64,000 nucleotides of DNA from CP2-2F sp034432555 (GTDB lineage: Bacteria; Chloroflexota; Anaerolineae; Aggregatilineales; UBA2796). The translations under genes were made by a program, and so were the position numbers. The stretch covers positions 9,949 to 73,948 of the forward strand of contig DAOUBW010000022.1 of NCBI GenBank assembly GCA_034432555.1, read 5' to 3'. Below are positions 35,674 to 43,936 of this stretch, one piece after another; the first letter of the stretch is position 1; every line of letters starts with the position of its first letter. The notes beneath the pieces are model-generated. The model searched no databases, had not been told where the DNA came from, and worked only from the letters and a program-made list of their open reading frames with translations.

Positions 35674-38277
35674 ATGAGCCAAAACCTGATTGGCAAACAA
35701 CTAGGACAATACGAAATCATCGCCCAGATCGGGCAAGGCGGTATGGCGGCTGTCTATCGGGCGCGCCAACTCAACATCCGCCGTGAAGTTGCCATCAAGG
35801 TGATTGCACCGGAGGTGGCGCGAGAGCCTGAGTTCGCGCAACGCTTCGTCCGCGAAGCAGAAACCATTGCCGATCTACGCCACGCACACATCCTAAAGCT
35901 GTTCGATTATGGGCAGGAAGGCGATCTGATCTATCTCGTCATGGAGTTAATGCTTGGTGGCACGCTCATGGATCGCATCCGCCGCGAGGTAATCTCAATG
36001 CGCGAGAGTGCGCGCATTCTCAACCAGATTTCCTCCGCGTTGGACTATGCCCACAGGCGCAGCATTATTCACCGCGACCTAAAGCCGCAGAATGTGCTGT
36101 TTGATGACGGTGATAACGCCTTCCTGACCGATTTCGGCATCGCCAAAGTGATGACGGAAGCCACCTATACCCGTCCCGGCACCTCAATGGGAACGCCGCT
36201 GTATATGTCGCCGGAGCAGTGGCGCGGCGTCCCTGTGGATGGGCGCGCCGATATTTACGGGCTGGGCGTCATGCTCTTTGAAATGCTGTGCGGACGCCTA
36301 CCCTTCGTCAGCGAAACGCCGGTCGGCATGATGCACGCGCACGTTTACGAGCCGCCGCCACCTATTCGCAGCCTGCGGCACGATCTTCCCGAAAGTGTTG
36401 AGCGCGTGGTGAACAAAGCGCTTGCCAAAGACCCGGCTCAGCGTTGGCAGACCGCCGGCGATCTGTCCGAGGCGTTCAATATCGCCATCACAGGCGAAAT
36501 GCCGCCCGCCTTGCTGGAGTCCGAGGTTGAGCCAACTCCAACGGCAGCTTTTTGGGCGAGCGGACACGACTCAGACGCCACCAACGCCGCCCTGATGGCG
36601 GATATCCCTGCTGCGCCCGTCCGCCGTCCTTCACCGTTGACGCCGCTTGGCACGCCTTCTTCGGCTGCCATGCCCACACCCGAACGCCGCTCGCCGTTAG
36701 TTTTTATTGTGGGTGGCATGACAATTCTTGCCCTGCTCGCCTTCTTCGTTGTGTTGCTTTCAGGTGGTGGTAACGAAGAAACCATCAGCACACCAACTGA
36801 GGCTGCCCTACTGCCCACTGAATCATCTGCGGCGGAAGTAACGCCTACCGAGCTGGCAAGCGCCGAACCTACTGAGACCCCTAGCCCAGCGCCAACCGAG
36901 CCAATCATCATCATTGTGACGCCAACGCTGCCCACCGCAACCCCGACTGCCACACTCACGCCGACCGTAACCTTTACGCCCAGCCCGACTTTTACGCCAA
37001 CCGCCACGCCAACGCTCACGCCTGATGTAGCGTCCACCAATCAGATCGCTACGCAAGTCTCGCTGCTGCTGCGAACACGCACCGCGCAAGCCATGGCTTC
37101 TTTCACACGGACGCCCACGCCAAGCCTGACGCCAACCGTGACGTCCAGCCCGACTGTAACCCTTACCTCAACCATCACGCCCAGTCGGACGCCTACGCTT
37201 ACCTTGACGCGGACGATCACGCCTAGCCCAACCATCACGCCTAGCCCAACCCTGACGCCTAGCTTAACCAACACCCTTAGCCCAACCCCTTCTGTCACGC
37301 TTAATGTGATCATGATGGTCTCGGTGACGCCCGAACCAACCGCTACACCAACCTTTACGCCCACGGCAACTGCCACTCCTACGTTTACCCTGACGCCCAC
37401 ATTCACGGCAACGCCAACGCCTACACGCACCTTCACGCTGACGGCAACGCCGACGCACACAGCGACAGCCACTGCCTCATCAACACTTGTGCCGACAGCA
37501 ATACAACTCGACATCCCAACCGCCACACCGCAAACAGCAACACCCAATCTGACGGCAACCGTGGTGGCTGCCCTTAAACGCGGTGAGCCTATTGAAGTGC
37601 CTGCCCGTGCCATTGGCACCGGCAACCTGAATGTGCGTTTAGGACCCTCGACAGCCTATAGCCGCGTGCTAGTCGTCACCAATAACACGCCGATGACCAT
37701 CCTTGCCCAGAGCAGCAACTACATGAACACTAATAACAATCCCATGCAGGATTTGGTCAACTTTGAGTGGCTGAATGTGCGCCTTCAGGATGTGAACGGC
37801 GTCACCCTCTATGGCTGGATGACCGATGAGACGATCACAGCCGGCGCCACGGTGCCCGTGCGCTACCCGAATCTGCGCTTGTGGATTGACTCGATTAGCG
37901 GCGGCGTCCTTGATCGGGAGGCGCGTGTCGTGATCGTTAGCCCCAACTTCACCATCAGCGGCTGGACGTTGGATGCAACAGGGGTGCGCCCGAACGAAGG
38001 TCCTGGCATTCAGCGCATCACCGTCTACAACGGCGGCAGTTGTTACGCAGAGCCTGAAAACCTGCTGGCAACCGCAGTGCCAAGCAGTGATCGCGTGGAT
38101 GTTCGCAACTTTTTTAACAGCACGCAGCAGGTTAACCTTGATGATAGCTACATTCGCAACGGCTATAGCATCCCTGTGGAGAACCTGCCGCTAGGGCAGC
38201 ACCTGCTGGCTATCTGCGCGCAGAGCAGCATCACCGGACGGACGACCAGCATCGTGCTGCCTGTCGAAGTGCGCTAG
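35674..38277 (+). CDS. Transmembrane Ser/Thr protein kinase with extracellular SH3b domain
   Basis: 867 residues. The N-terminal Hanks-type kinase has the glycine loop GQGGMAAVY (20-28), Lys42, the HRDLKPQN catalytic loop (Asp135), DFG at 153-155 and the SPEQW APE-equivalent. A TM helix (PLVFIVGGMTILALLAFFVVLL) leads to a long extracellular Thr/Pro stalk (about residues 370-630), an SH3-like domain (GTGNLNVRLGPSTAYSRVL) and a C-terminal beta domain with two Cys. This resembles PknB-type envelope sensors, with SH3 in place of PASTA. ATG 35674 (MSQNLIGKQLGQYEII) begins the fold; the frame upstream to 35608 is unlikely. Confidence 0.92.
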   Translation: MSQNLIGKQLGQYEIIAQIGQGGMAAVYRARQLNIRREVAIKVIAPEVAREPEFAQRFVREAETIADLRHAHILKLFDYGQEGDLIYLVMELMLGGTLMDRIRREVISMRESARILNQISSALDYAHRRSIIHRDLKPQNVLFDDGDNAFLTDFGIAKVMTEATYTRPGTSMGTPLYMSPEQWRGVPVDGRADIYGLGVMLFEMLCGRLPFVSETPVGMMHAHVYEPPPPIRSLRHDLPESVERVVNKALAKDPAQRWQTAGDLSEAFNIAITGEMPPALLESEVEPTPTAAFWASGHDSDATNAALMADIPAAPVRRPSPLTPLGTPSSAAMPTPERRSPLVFIVGGMTILALLAFFVVLLSGGGNEETISTPTEAALLPTESSAAEVTPTELASAEPTETPSPAPTEPIIIIVTPTLPTATPTATLTPTVTFTPSPTFTPTATPTLTPDVASTNQIATQVSLLLRTRTAQAMASFTRTPTPSLTPTVTSSPTVTLTSTITPSRTPTLTLTRTITPSPTITPSPTLTPSLTNTLSPTPSVTLNVIMMVSVTPEPTATPTFTPTATATPTFTLTPTFTATPTPTRTFTLTATPTHTATATASSTLVPTAIQLDIPTATPQTATPNLTATVVAALKRGEPIEVPARAIGTGNLNVRLGPSTAYSRVLVVTNNTPMTILAQSSNYMNTNNNPMQDLVNFEWLNVRLQDVNGVTLYGWMTDETITAGATVPVRYPNLRLWIDSISGGVLDREARVVIVSPNFTISGWTLDATGVRPNEGPGIQRITVYNGGSCYAEPENLLATAVPSSDRVDVRNFFNSTQQVNLDDSYIRNGYSIPVENLPLGQHLLAICAQSSITGRTTSIVLPVEVR
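36780..37560. repeat. Low-complexity Thr/Pro-coding region of the kinase stalk
   Basis: Imperfect repeats coding for TPTxTxTPSPT-type units. The base repeats create long open frames on the opposite strand with VGVGVxVGV translations, which are artefacts. Such stretches are prone to slippage and length variation. Confidence 0.85.
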
Positions 38278-38292
38278 GCTGCGGCTGCCTTC

Positions 38293-39942
38293 ATGCAAGC
38301 ACCATCGCAGCCACACACACCTCACGGCAGGCGAATGCTCACGCTCGCCGTTTTCACCAGCGGCATGACCACCCTTGCCGTCGAGCTAACTGCCTCACGG
38401 TTGCTGGGCAACGTCTTTGGCACCAGCAACCTTGTCTGGGCAAACGTGATCGGCTTGATGCTGCTCTACCTCACCGTCGGCTACTTTGTGGGCGGCTGGC
38501 TGGCAGACCGTGCGCCGCGCCCAACACGCCTCTACCAGATCATCGCGTGGGGCGCCTTTTTTAGCGGCTTAGTGCCGCTGGTGGCGCGCCCAGTACTCAG
38601 TGCGGCGGCAAACGCAGTCAGCGGCTTTGAGGCAGGCGTTGCGCTTGGCTCTTTTGTGGCAGTTTTGGTCTTGTTCGCCATCCCGGTGACGCTGCTTGGC
38701 TGCGTTTCGCCCTTTGCCATCCGCCTTGCCGTGCGCGAGGTGGGCGAGGCGGGCAAAATCTCAGGGCGGCTGTACGCCATCTCCACCTTAGGCAGCCTCG
38801 TCGGCACTTTTCTGCCGACGCTGTTTACCATTCCACAGCTTGGCACAGCCGCAACCTTCTTCCTGTTTGCGGCGCTGCTGCTTGGCGTCGCACTGCTCGG
38901 CTTGCTGACGCTTGGGCGTGACGGACGCACGCTTGCGCTGCGCCTTGCCTGGATGCCGCCTGTGCTAGTCATCCTCACCCTCGCTGCCCAAAGCGGTGTG
39001 CTGCGTTCGCCGCCGCAGGGCAGCCGCCTGCTGTGGGATCACGACTCTGCCTATAACTATATCCAAGTGCTGGAACTGGAAGTGCCGGTTGGTCAGATGG
39101 TTGACGGCACATTCGTCGTGGCGTGGGATGCTGGCACGCGGGAACTGCGCCTGAACGAGGGACAAGGCATTCATTCGGTGTGGCATCCGCAGCGGCGCTA
39201 TTTCGGCGGCACGTGGGATATGTTCCTTGCCGTGCCATATTTCAACGCGCAGCCACAGATCGGTCGCCTGTGCATTGTGGGCTTGGCGGCTGGCACCATC
39301 AGCACGCAATACACCGAGATTTTCGGCGAAGGTGTTCAGATTGATGGCATCGAGATTGATCCTGCCATTGTGGAAGCCGGACGCCGCTTTTTCGGCATGA
39401 CTCAGCCCAACTTGCGCGTCATTGTGGAAGACGGACGGCTTGCCCTGAACCAACTGGCACGTGAGGGCGCACGCTATGACCTGATCGCTATGGACGCCTA
39501 CCGCGTGCCCTATGTGCCGTGGCACCTGACCACCGTCGAGTTTTTTGCAGAGGCACGTGCCGCGCTGACTGAAAAGGGCATCGTGGCGATCAATGTTGGG
39601 CGCACCGTGCGCGCTGATGGCACGCAAGATCGGCGCTTGATCGAGGCGATGACGCACACCATGCAGCAGGTCTTCCCCGCTGTGCATACGATAGACGTGC
39701 CAGACTCATTTAATACGCTCTTGATCGGCACGGCACAGCCAACCAGCATCACAACTTTGGTGGCAAACCGTGATCGGCTGCCTGAGGATGCGCCCGCGCC
39801 GCTGCGCCGCGCCATCGAAACGGCGATCAGCAATGCGCGCCCATCCATCCCTTCCGAAGTGCTGTTCACCGATGATCGCGCACCGGTCGAGACGATCATC
39901 AACCAAATGGTGATTGACTACCTGCTCGGCAGCGCCCGCTAA
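38293..39942 (+). CDS. Membrane-fused spermidine-synthase-like protein
   Basis: 549 residues. The N-terminal 220 residues hold about seven TM helices, beginning LAVFTSGMTTLAVELTASRLLG, as in the membrane spermidine-synthase-like family. The C-terminal half is the aminopropyltransferase/methyltransferase fold: IGRLCIVGLAAGTISTQYTEIFG, DGIEIDPAIVEAGRRFF, VIVEDGRLAL and DLIAMDAYRVPYVPWHLTTVEFF. The canonical GGGDG substrate loop reads GLAAGT, so true polyamine synthesis is unproven. It is 15 bases after the kinase gene and in the same direction. Confidence 0.85.
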   Translation: MQAPSQPHTPHGRRMLTLAVFTSGMTTLAVELTASRLLGNVFGTSNLVWANVIGLMLLYLTVGYFVGGWLADRAPRPTRLYQIIAWGAFFSGLVPLVARPVLSAAANAVSGFEAGVALGSFVAVLVLFAIPVTLLGCVSPFAIRLAVREVGEAGKISGRLYAISTLGSLVGTFLPTLFTIPQLGTAATFFLFAALLLGVALLGLLTLGRDGRTLALRLAWMPPVLVILTLAAQSGVLRSPPQGSRLLWDHDSAYNYIQVLELEVPVGQMVDGTFVVAWDAGTRELRLNEGQGIHSVWHPQRRYFGGTWDMFLAVPYFNAQPQIGRLCIVGLAAGTISTQYTEIFGEGVQIDGIEIDPAIVEAGRRFFGMTQPNLRVIVEDGRLALNQLAREGARYDLIAMDAYRVPYVPWHLTTVEFFAEARAALTEKGIVAINVGRTVRADGTQDRRLIEAMTHTMQQVFPAVHTIDVPDSFNTLLIGTAQPTSITTLVANRDRLPEDAPAPLRRAIETAISNARPSIPSEVLFTDDRAPVETIINQMVIDYLLGSAR

Positions 39943-39987
39943 GGTTCGCCACGCGCTTTTCCACCACGCCGAAAGCCGCTTCAACGC

Positions 39988-40016
39988 TTGTTTGGTTGGG
40001 CAGGCTGCGCTAAAAT
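39988..40016 (+). promoter_or_regulatory. Promoter for metallo-beta-lactamase-fold gene
   Basis: -35 TTGTTT (39988-39993), 17 bases, then -10 TAAAAT (40011-40016). The start codon follows 60 bases later. Confidence 0.5.
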
Positions 40017-40076
40017 ATAAGAATATCAGTTCGATTTTTCCGCTGGGCAAAATCACCTAGAGAAAGTCTTTCCACT

Positions 40077-40712
40077 ATGGAAATTACGTGGTATGGGCAT
40101 AGTTGCTTTCGGCTTGCCGAGCGCGGCAAGGCGGCTGTTGTCACCGATCCATTTGGCGAGCAGCTTGGCTTGGCGCTGCCCAAGCTGAAGGCAGAGATCG
40201 TCACCGTGAGCCATGCGGCGCATGGTCACAGCAATGCAGGCGCTGTAAAAGGCGCACAGCGCGTGATCACAAGTGCCGGCGAATACGAGATCGGCGGTGT
40301 GTTCATCATTGGCGTGGCAATGCACAACACCAGCCAAGAAGCGCCCAAGCCGAACATTGCCTATGTGTTGGATTTTGACGGACTGCGCGTGGCACACCTT
40401 GGCGATCTGGATCACATCCCACCCCAGTCCGTGATCGAGGCATTGGAGACGGTGCATGTCGCGCTAATCCCGGTCGGCGGCGGTGGCGGCTTGAACGCCA
40501 CTCAGGCGGTGGAGCTGATCAGCCTGCTAGAGCCGAACTACGTCATCCCGATGCACTACCAACTGCCCAACAGCACCATCGCGCTCGATCCGCTGGAACG
40601 CTTCCTGCGCGAGATGGGCGTCAGCCGCGTGCAGCAGGAGCAGGTCTTTAAGGTGACGGGCAGCGGAATGCCTGAACAGACTCAGATTATCGTCATGGAG
40701 CAAAGCCATTAA
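40077..40712 (+). CDS. Metallo-beta-lactamase-fold protein with altered metal site
   Basis: 211 residues of the COG2220/UPF0173 type (EITWYGHSCFRL at the start, GDLDHIPP, PMHYQLPN). In working enzymes the metal motif is HxHxDH. Here it is His46-Ala-Ala-His49-Gly50-His51, so the second His is Ala48 and the Asp is Gly50. His196-type PMHY is present. The protein may bind metal differently or be non-catalytic. Its stop is one base before the next gene, so the two are coupled. Confidence 0.85.
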   Translation: MEITWYGHSCFRLAERGKAAVVTDPFGEQLGLALPKLKAEIVTVSHAAHGHSNAGAVKGAQRVITSAGEYEIGGVFIIGVAMHNTSQEAPKPNIAYVLDFDGLRVAHLGDLDHIPPQSVIEALETVHVALIPVGGGGGLNATQAVELISLLEPNYVIPMHYQLPNSTIALDPLERFLREMGVSRVQQEQVFKVTGSGMPEQTQIIVMEQSH

Positions 40713-40713
40713 A

Positions 40714-41019
40714 ATGCAAGTGAAGCTGATCCTGACTTACGACATCTTGCCGGGACGTGATCAGGAATATTTTGAGTTCCTTGTGCGGGAGCTGTCGCCC
40801 GGCTTGGCAAAACTCGGCTTAGAGCCAACCGAGAGTTGGTATACCATGTATGGCAAGCGTCCGTCAATCATGCTGGGCGGCATCGCAGAAGATTACAAGA
40901 CGGCTAAAGCGCTGCTCGATCATCCACAGTGGAAAGTGCTTTATGAGCGCCTGAGTGCCTACGTGAGTAACTTCAGCAGCAAGATTATCCGCGTCACGCC
41001 CTATTTTCCACTGGTGTAG
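40714..41019 (+). CDS. Small conserved-looking protein, ferredoxin-like fold predicted
   Basis: 101 residues, not recognised. The pattern VKLILTYDILPG, EYFEFLVRELSPGLAKLG, TESWYTMYGKRPSIMLGGI, LLDHPQWKVLYERLSAYV, SSKIIRVTPYF suggests a beta-alpha-beta dimeric alpha/beta-barrel protein, resembling DUF-type NIPSNAP or antibiotic-biosynthesis-monooxygenase relatives. It directly follows the metallo-beta-lactamase-fold gene. Its end overlaps the convergent zinc-ribbon gene by 26 bases. Confidence 0.65.
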   Translation: MQVKLILTYDILPGRDQEYFEFLVRELSPGLAKLGLEPTESWYTMYGKRPSIMLGGIAEDYKTAKALLDHPQWKVLYERLSAYVSNFSSKIIRVTPYFPLV

Positions 41020-41209
41020 CCGTCTGCGCTGCCGCTGCCTGTTCCTCATCAGGATATTCAAGCAGGCAGGCGTCGGCGCAGCACTCCTGATAGCCACAGT
41101 AACGGCACAACCGTTTGCAGCGGCGCACGGTCAGATTGAGCGTGCCGCAGCGCGGGCAGCGCGGCGTTTGCCGCTTTGGGCGTTGGGCAGTGCGCTGAAT
41201 ATGAGACAT
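40994..41209 (-). CDS. Small zinc-ribbon protein
   Basis: 71 residues. CPRCGTLNLTV-CKRLCRYCGYQECC gives C-x2-C and C-x2-C zinc-knuckle pairs plus further Cys, consistent with a zinc ribbon; a basic N-terminus and an acidic, Ala-rich tail flank it. It is two bases downstream of the toast-rack gene, in the sigma-factor operon. A role in nucleic-acid binding is inferred only from the fold. Confidence 0.6.
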   Translation of the reverse strand: MSHIQRTAQRPKRQTPRCPRCGTLNLTVRRCKRLCRYCGYQECCADACLLEYPDEEQAAAAQTATPVENRA

Positions 41210-41211
41210 GC

Positions 41212-42012
41212 TTAGCTCTGCGAGGCGCTAATGGTCACCAAGCGCAGCGTGCCAAAGGTGCTGCCCATCTCGGCATACAGCACGCGGTTGGCATCGGCGT
41301 AGTTCAGGGTGGCATACAGGTCATCGGCAAGCCGCAGATAGTGGCGCTCATCAATCTGCACCCGCGCCAATGGGCTGCGCCGCACCCGCACGACTGCCGC
41401 CACACCCTCTGGCACTGCCAGCGTCACGTTGCCGAGTGTGGAGAAAGCGCGCACGCCTTGCCCAACCAATTCCGGCAGCACAAGGCGAATATCGCCAATG
41501 CCCGTCCCCAGTTCGGCACGGTTGATCGGCACTCCGCGCAAATCCACCTCAAGTTCGCCCAAGTGCGTGCTAAGCAGCACGTTCCAAGGCAGATCACGCG
41601 CCAAGCCCACTTCCCAATCGGCAAGCGAAAAGAGCCACGTCCGCCCGCGCTGCATGGTCAGGCGCGCCGTCTCGCCGCGCACCGTCAGATCAGGGCGTGA
41701 ACGCGCAGTGTAGGCGCCGGCGATCAGGCGTCCTTCACGGCGCAAGGCGCGCAGCTTCACATCCAGCTCACCGCTGTATGCCTCTAGGCTGGCGGCGCGC
41801 ACCGTGCCGCGTGTGATGCCAAAGGTCTGCGCTGCCCAACTGATGCCCAAATCGCTGCGGAACAGCAGTTGAATGCCAAGCAAGATCAGCAGGATGGGCG
41901 CGTAAGGCAGCAGGTCTACCTCTGGCAGCAGGCGGAAGTTCCGCAGCAGCAAATAGCCGCCGCTGCCCAACAACAGCGCGATCAGGATGTATGGCGGACG
42001 CTCAACACGCAT
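41212..42012 (-). CDS. Membrane-anchored toast-rack-like protein (LiaF-related)
   Basis: 266 residues. Two N-terminal helices (YILIALLLGSGGYLLL; LPYAPILLILLGIQLLF) are followed by a repetitive beta-rich domain (LEAYSGELDVKLRALRREG; LPWNVLLSTHLGELEVDLRG; VPINRAELGTGIGDIRLVLPE; VRAFSTLGNVTLAVPEGVAAVVRV), the right-handed toast-rack pattern of DUF2154/DUF4097 LiaF-like proteins that sense envelope stress. It lies six bases after the sigma-factor gene in the same operon. Confidence 0.78.
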   Translation of the reverse strand: MRVERPPYILIALLLGSGGYLLLRNFRLLPEVDLLPYAPILLILLGIQLLFRSDLGISWAAQTFGITRGTVRAASLEAYSGELDVKLRALRREGRLIAGAYTARSRPDLTVRGETARLTMQRGRTWLFSLADWEVGLARDLPWNVLLSTHLGELEVDLRGVPINRAELGTGIGDIRLVLPELVGQGVRAFSTLGNVTLAVPEGVAAVVRVRRSPLARVQIDERHYLRLADDLYATLNYADANRVLYAEMGSTFGTLRLVTISASQS

Positions 42013-42018
42013 GGCTGC

Positions 42019-43272
42019 CTACTCCTGCTCTAGCAGAAAGTCTTTCAAGATGTGGTGCGAGGACGAACGGCGCAGCCGATTCAGTGCCTGCGCCTCCAGT
42101 TGGCGCACGCGCTCACGGGTGACGCCAATCGCCTTGCCGACTTCCTCAAGGGTGTGCATCTCGCCATCTTCCAAGCCGTAGCGCAGGCGCAGGATGTGCG
42201 CTTCACGGTCGGGCAGGCGGTTGAGCGCATCGCTGAGGTGATGGCGCAGCATCTCTTGATCGGTCGCCTCTGAGGGCGAGAGTCCGCGGGTGTCTTCCAC
42301 AAAGTCGCCGATCTCGGTTTCCTCGTCTTCGTCCGTTGGCGCTTCAAGGCTGATCGGACGGCGCGAGATTTCGAGCAGCACGTTGATCTTATCCGGCGTG
42401 GTCTGCATCGCCTCTGCGATCTCATCCATCGTCGGTTCGCGTCCGAGTGCTTGCGTCAGCCCTAGCGAAATGCGCCGCAGACGGTTGATCTGATCGCCCA
42501 TATGGACTGGCACGCGAATGGTGCGCCCTTGATCGGCAACGGCACGGCTGACGGCTTGCCGAATCCACCAGGTGGCGTAGGTGCTGAACTTATGCCCGCG
42601 CTGATATTCAAATTTGCGCGCCGCACGGATCAAGCCGATGTTGCCTTCCTGAATCAGATCGAGGAACGGCACACCGCGCCCGGTATACTTTTTCGCCACG
42701 CTGATCACAAGGCGCGAATTTGCTTGAATCAGGTGTTCTTGTGCCAATTCGCCATCTTCGATCAGGCGCTCAAGGTCGTAGCGATCATCCAACGGCAGGT
42801 GATCACCGTATTCGGCAAGCTGCTCTTCGGCAAGGCGCCCCTGCTCCATGCGCTTAGCAAGACGCACTTCTTCCTCGCCGCTCAGCAGCGGCACGCGCCC
42901 AGCCTCTTTCAAATACAAGCCGACCACATCATCGGTCTCAATGGCTTGCTGATAGCCGTCATCCGCCATCAGGTCTAGCCCAAGCGTGCTGAGTTCGCTC
43001 AGCTCGTCAAGGTCTTCGTCAAGTGCCAACTCGTTCGAGTCAGTTGCTTCGGCGTCAGGTAGCTCGGCTGCCTCAGCGGGCGGCTCAGTCAGGATCGGCA
43101 CGCCAAGCTGGCTGAGGCTCTCGATCACATCCTCGATCAATTCGATGTTCTGTTCGGCATCGGGAATAAGCGTGAGGATGTCGTCGTAAAGCACGAATCC
43201 TTGTGCTTCCGCCTTGGCGCTCAACTGCTGCTGGATAAGTTGTTGTGTGGCTTTGTCTACTACCATTAACAT
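42019..43272 (-). CDS. sigA: Primary RNA polymerase sigma factor
   Basis: A sigma-70 family factor of about 417 residues. Region 1.1 is acidic and poorly conserved; 1.2 is DDVVGLYLKEAGRVPLLSGEEEVRLAKRM; 2.1-2.4 ARKFEYQRGHKFSTYATWWIRQAVSRAVADQGRTIRVPVHMGD; region 3 follows; 4.2 LEEVGKAIGVTRERVRQLEAQALNRLR. This is the primary factor by its region 1.1 and intact 2.3-2.4. The start is ATG 43272 or 43266 (MVVDKATQQL); GGAGGA (about 43288-43293) is further upstream than usual. A terminator sits about 25 bases before the start (see findings). Confidence 0.93.
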   Translation of the reverse strand: MLMVVDKATQQLIQQQLSAKAEAQGFVLYDDILTLIPDAEQNIELIEDVIESLSQLGVPILTEPPAEAAELPDAEATDSNELALDEDLDELSELSTLGLDLMADDGYQQAIETDDVVGLYLKEAGRVPLLSGEEEVRLAKRMEQGRLAEEQLAEYGDHLPLDDRYDLERLIEDGELAQEHLIQANSRLVISVAKKYTGRGVPFLDLIQEGNIGLIRAARKFEYQRGHKFSTYATWWIRQAVSRAVADQGRTIRVPVHMGDQINRLRRISLGLTQALGREPTMDEIAEAMQTTPDKINVLLEISRRPISLEAPTDEDEETEIGDFVEDTRGLSPSEATDQEMLRHHLSDALNRLPDREAHILRLRYGLEDGEMHTLEEVGKAIGVTRERVRQLEAQALNRLRRSSSHHILKDFLLEQE

Positions 43273-43296
43273 CCCGATTTGTGTATGTCCTCCGAC

Positions 43297-43322
43297 AAAA
43301 AACCCCACCGAAAGTGGCGGGG
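43297..43322 (-). terminator. Intrinsic terminator before sigma-factor gene
   Basis: On the minus strand CCCCGCCAC-TTTCG-GTGGGG ends in TTTTTT. It fits as the end of the DUF4340/GldG/GldF transcript but lies only about 25 bases from the sigma-factor start. Confidence 0.7.
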
Positions 43323-43366
43323 CGACGTTCTCAAGGGAATGCTGCTCGTAAGCCGCAATGAGGCGT

Positions 43367-43933
43367 TTAGGGTGCCGCCAAGCCCTCCAACGCGCCCGTC
43401 AATGCCGCGATCTGTTCCGCAGGGACAAGTAGTATGGCGGTAAACCCATCCCGTTGCACATAGGCAAACGTCTGATCGGGAGTATTTCCGCCAATATACA
43501 ATGTGTATGTGCTATCGGCTGTAAACCGAATGACAAACTGTCCGCCGTCTGCCAAGCCGAATGCCTCCAATGTTGTGCCTTCTATGATACGATTATAACG
43601 CAAACTTGCCAAACCGTGCAGCAAGCGTGCCACTTTTGTGAGGTCGGGCAAGAATGTGTCATTTTCGGTGCGGAAGGCTTGCCAGTCACCCGCCATCTTG
43701 ATGAGTGTGATTGTAGCAACATCTGCCGAATCGCGCCGATCTTCTAAGACCATCCGCGTAATTTGCGCGGGCAACACACTCGGAAAGACATACGGAACTT
43801 GTGTGGCGCTGGGCGTGCCTTGCGTGTTTGGCAGCGGCGTGCGGCGCGGAAAGATAACACCCACCGCCAGCCCAAGCAGGGCAAGAAAGACCACGAACAA
43901 GATGATCACGGTGCGGCGCTGTGCGTTTGCCAT
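43367..43933 (-). CDS. DUF4340-type protein
   Basis: 188 residues with one N-terminal TM (TVIILFVVFLALLGLAVGVIF) and an extracytoplasmic domain containing ITRMVLEDRRDSADVATITLIK, WQAFRTENDTFLPD and TYTLYIGGNTPDQTFAYVQRDG, the DUF4340 pattern. In Gld-type ABC operons this gene usually follows gldG. Here it is last in the set, four bases after gldG-like stop. Confidence 0.85.
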   Translation of the reverse strand: MANAQRRTVIILFVVFLALLGLAVGVIFPRRTPLPNTQGTPSATQVPYVFPSVLPAQITRMVLEDRRDSADVATITLIKMAGDWQAFRTENDTFLPDLTKVARLLHGLASLRYNRIIEGTTLEAFGLADGGQFVIRFTADSTYTLYIGGNTPDQTFAYVQRDGFTAILLVPAEQIAALTGALEGLAAP

Positions 43934-43936
43934 AGC

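Noticed and set aside
37041..37625. 194-residue minus-strand frame rich in VGVxVGV
   Set aside because: It is the mirror of the Thr/Pro-coding repeats of the kinase stalk; biased composition keeps the opposite frame open.
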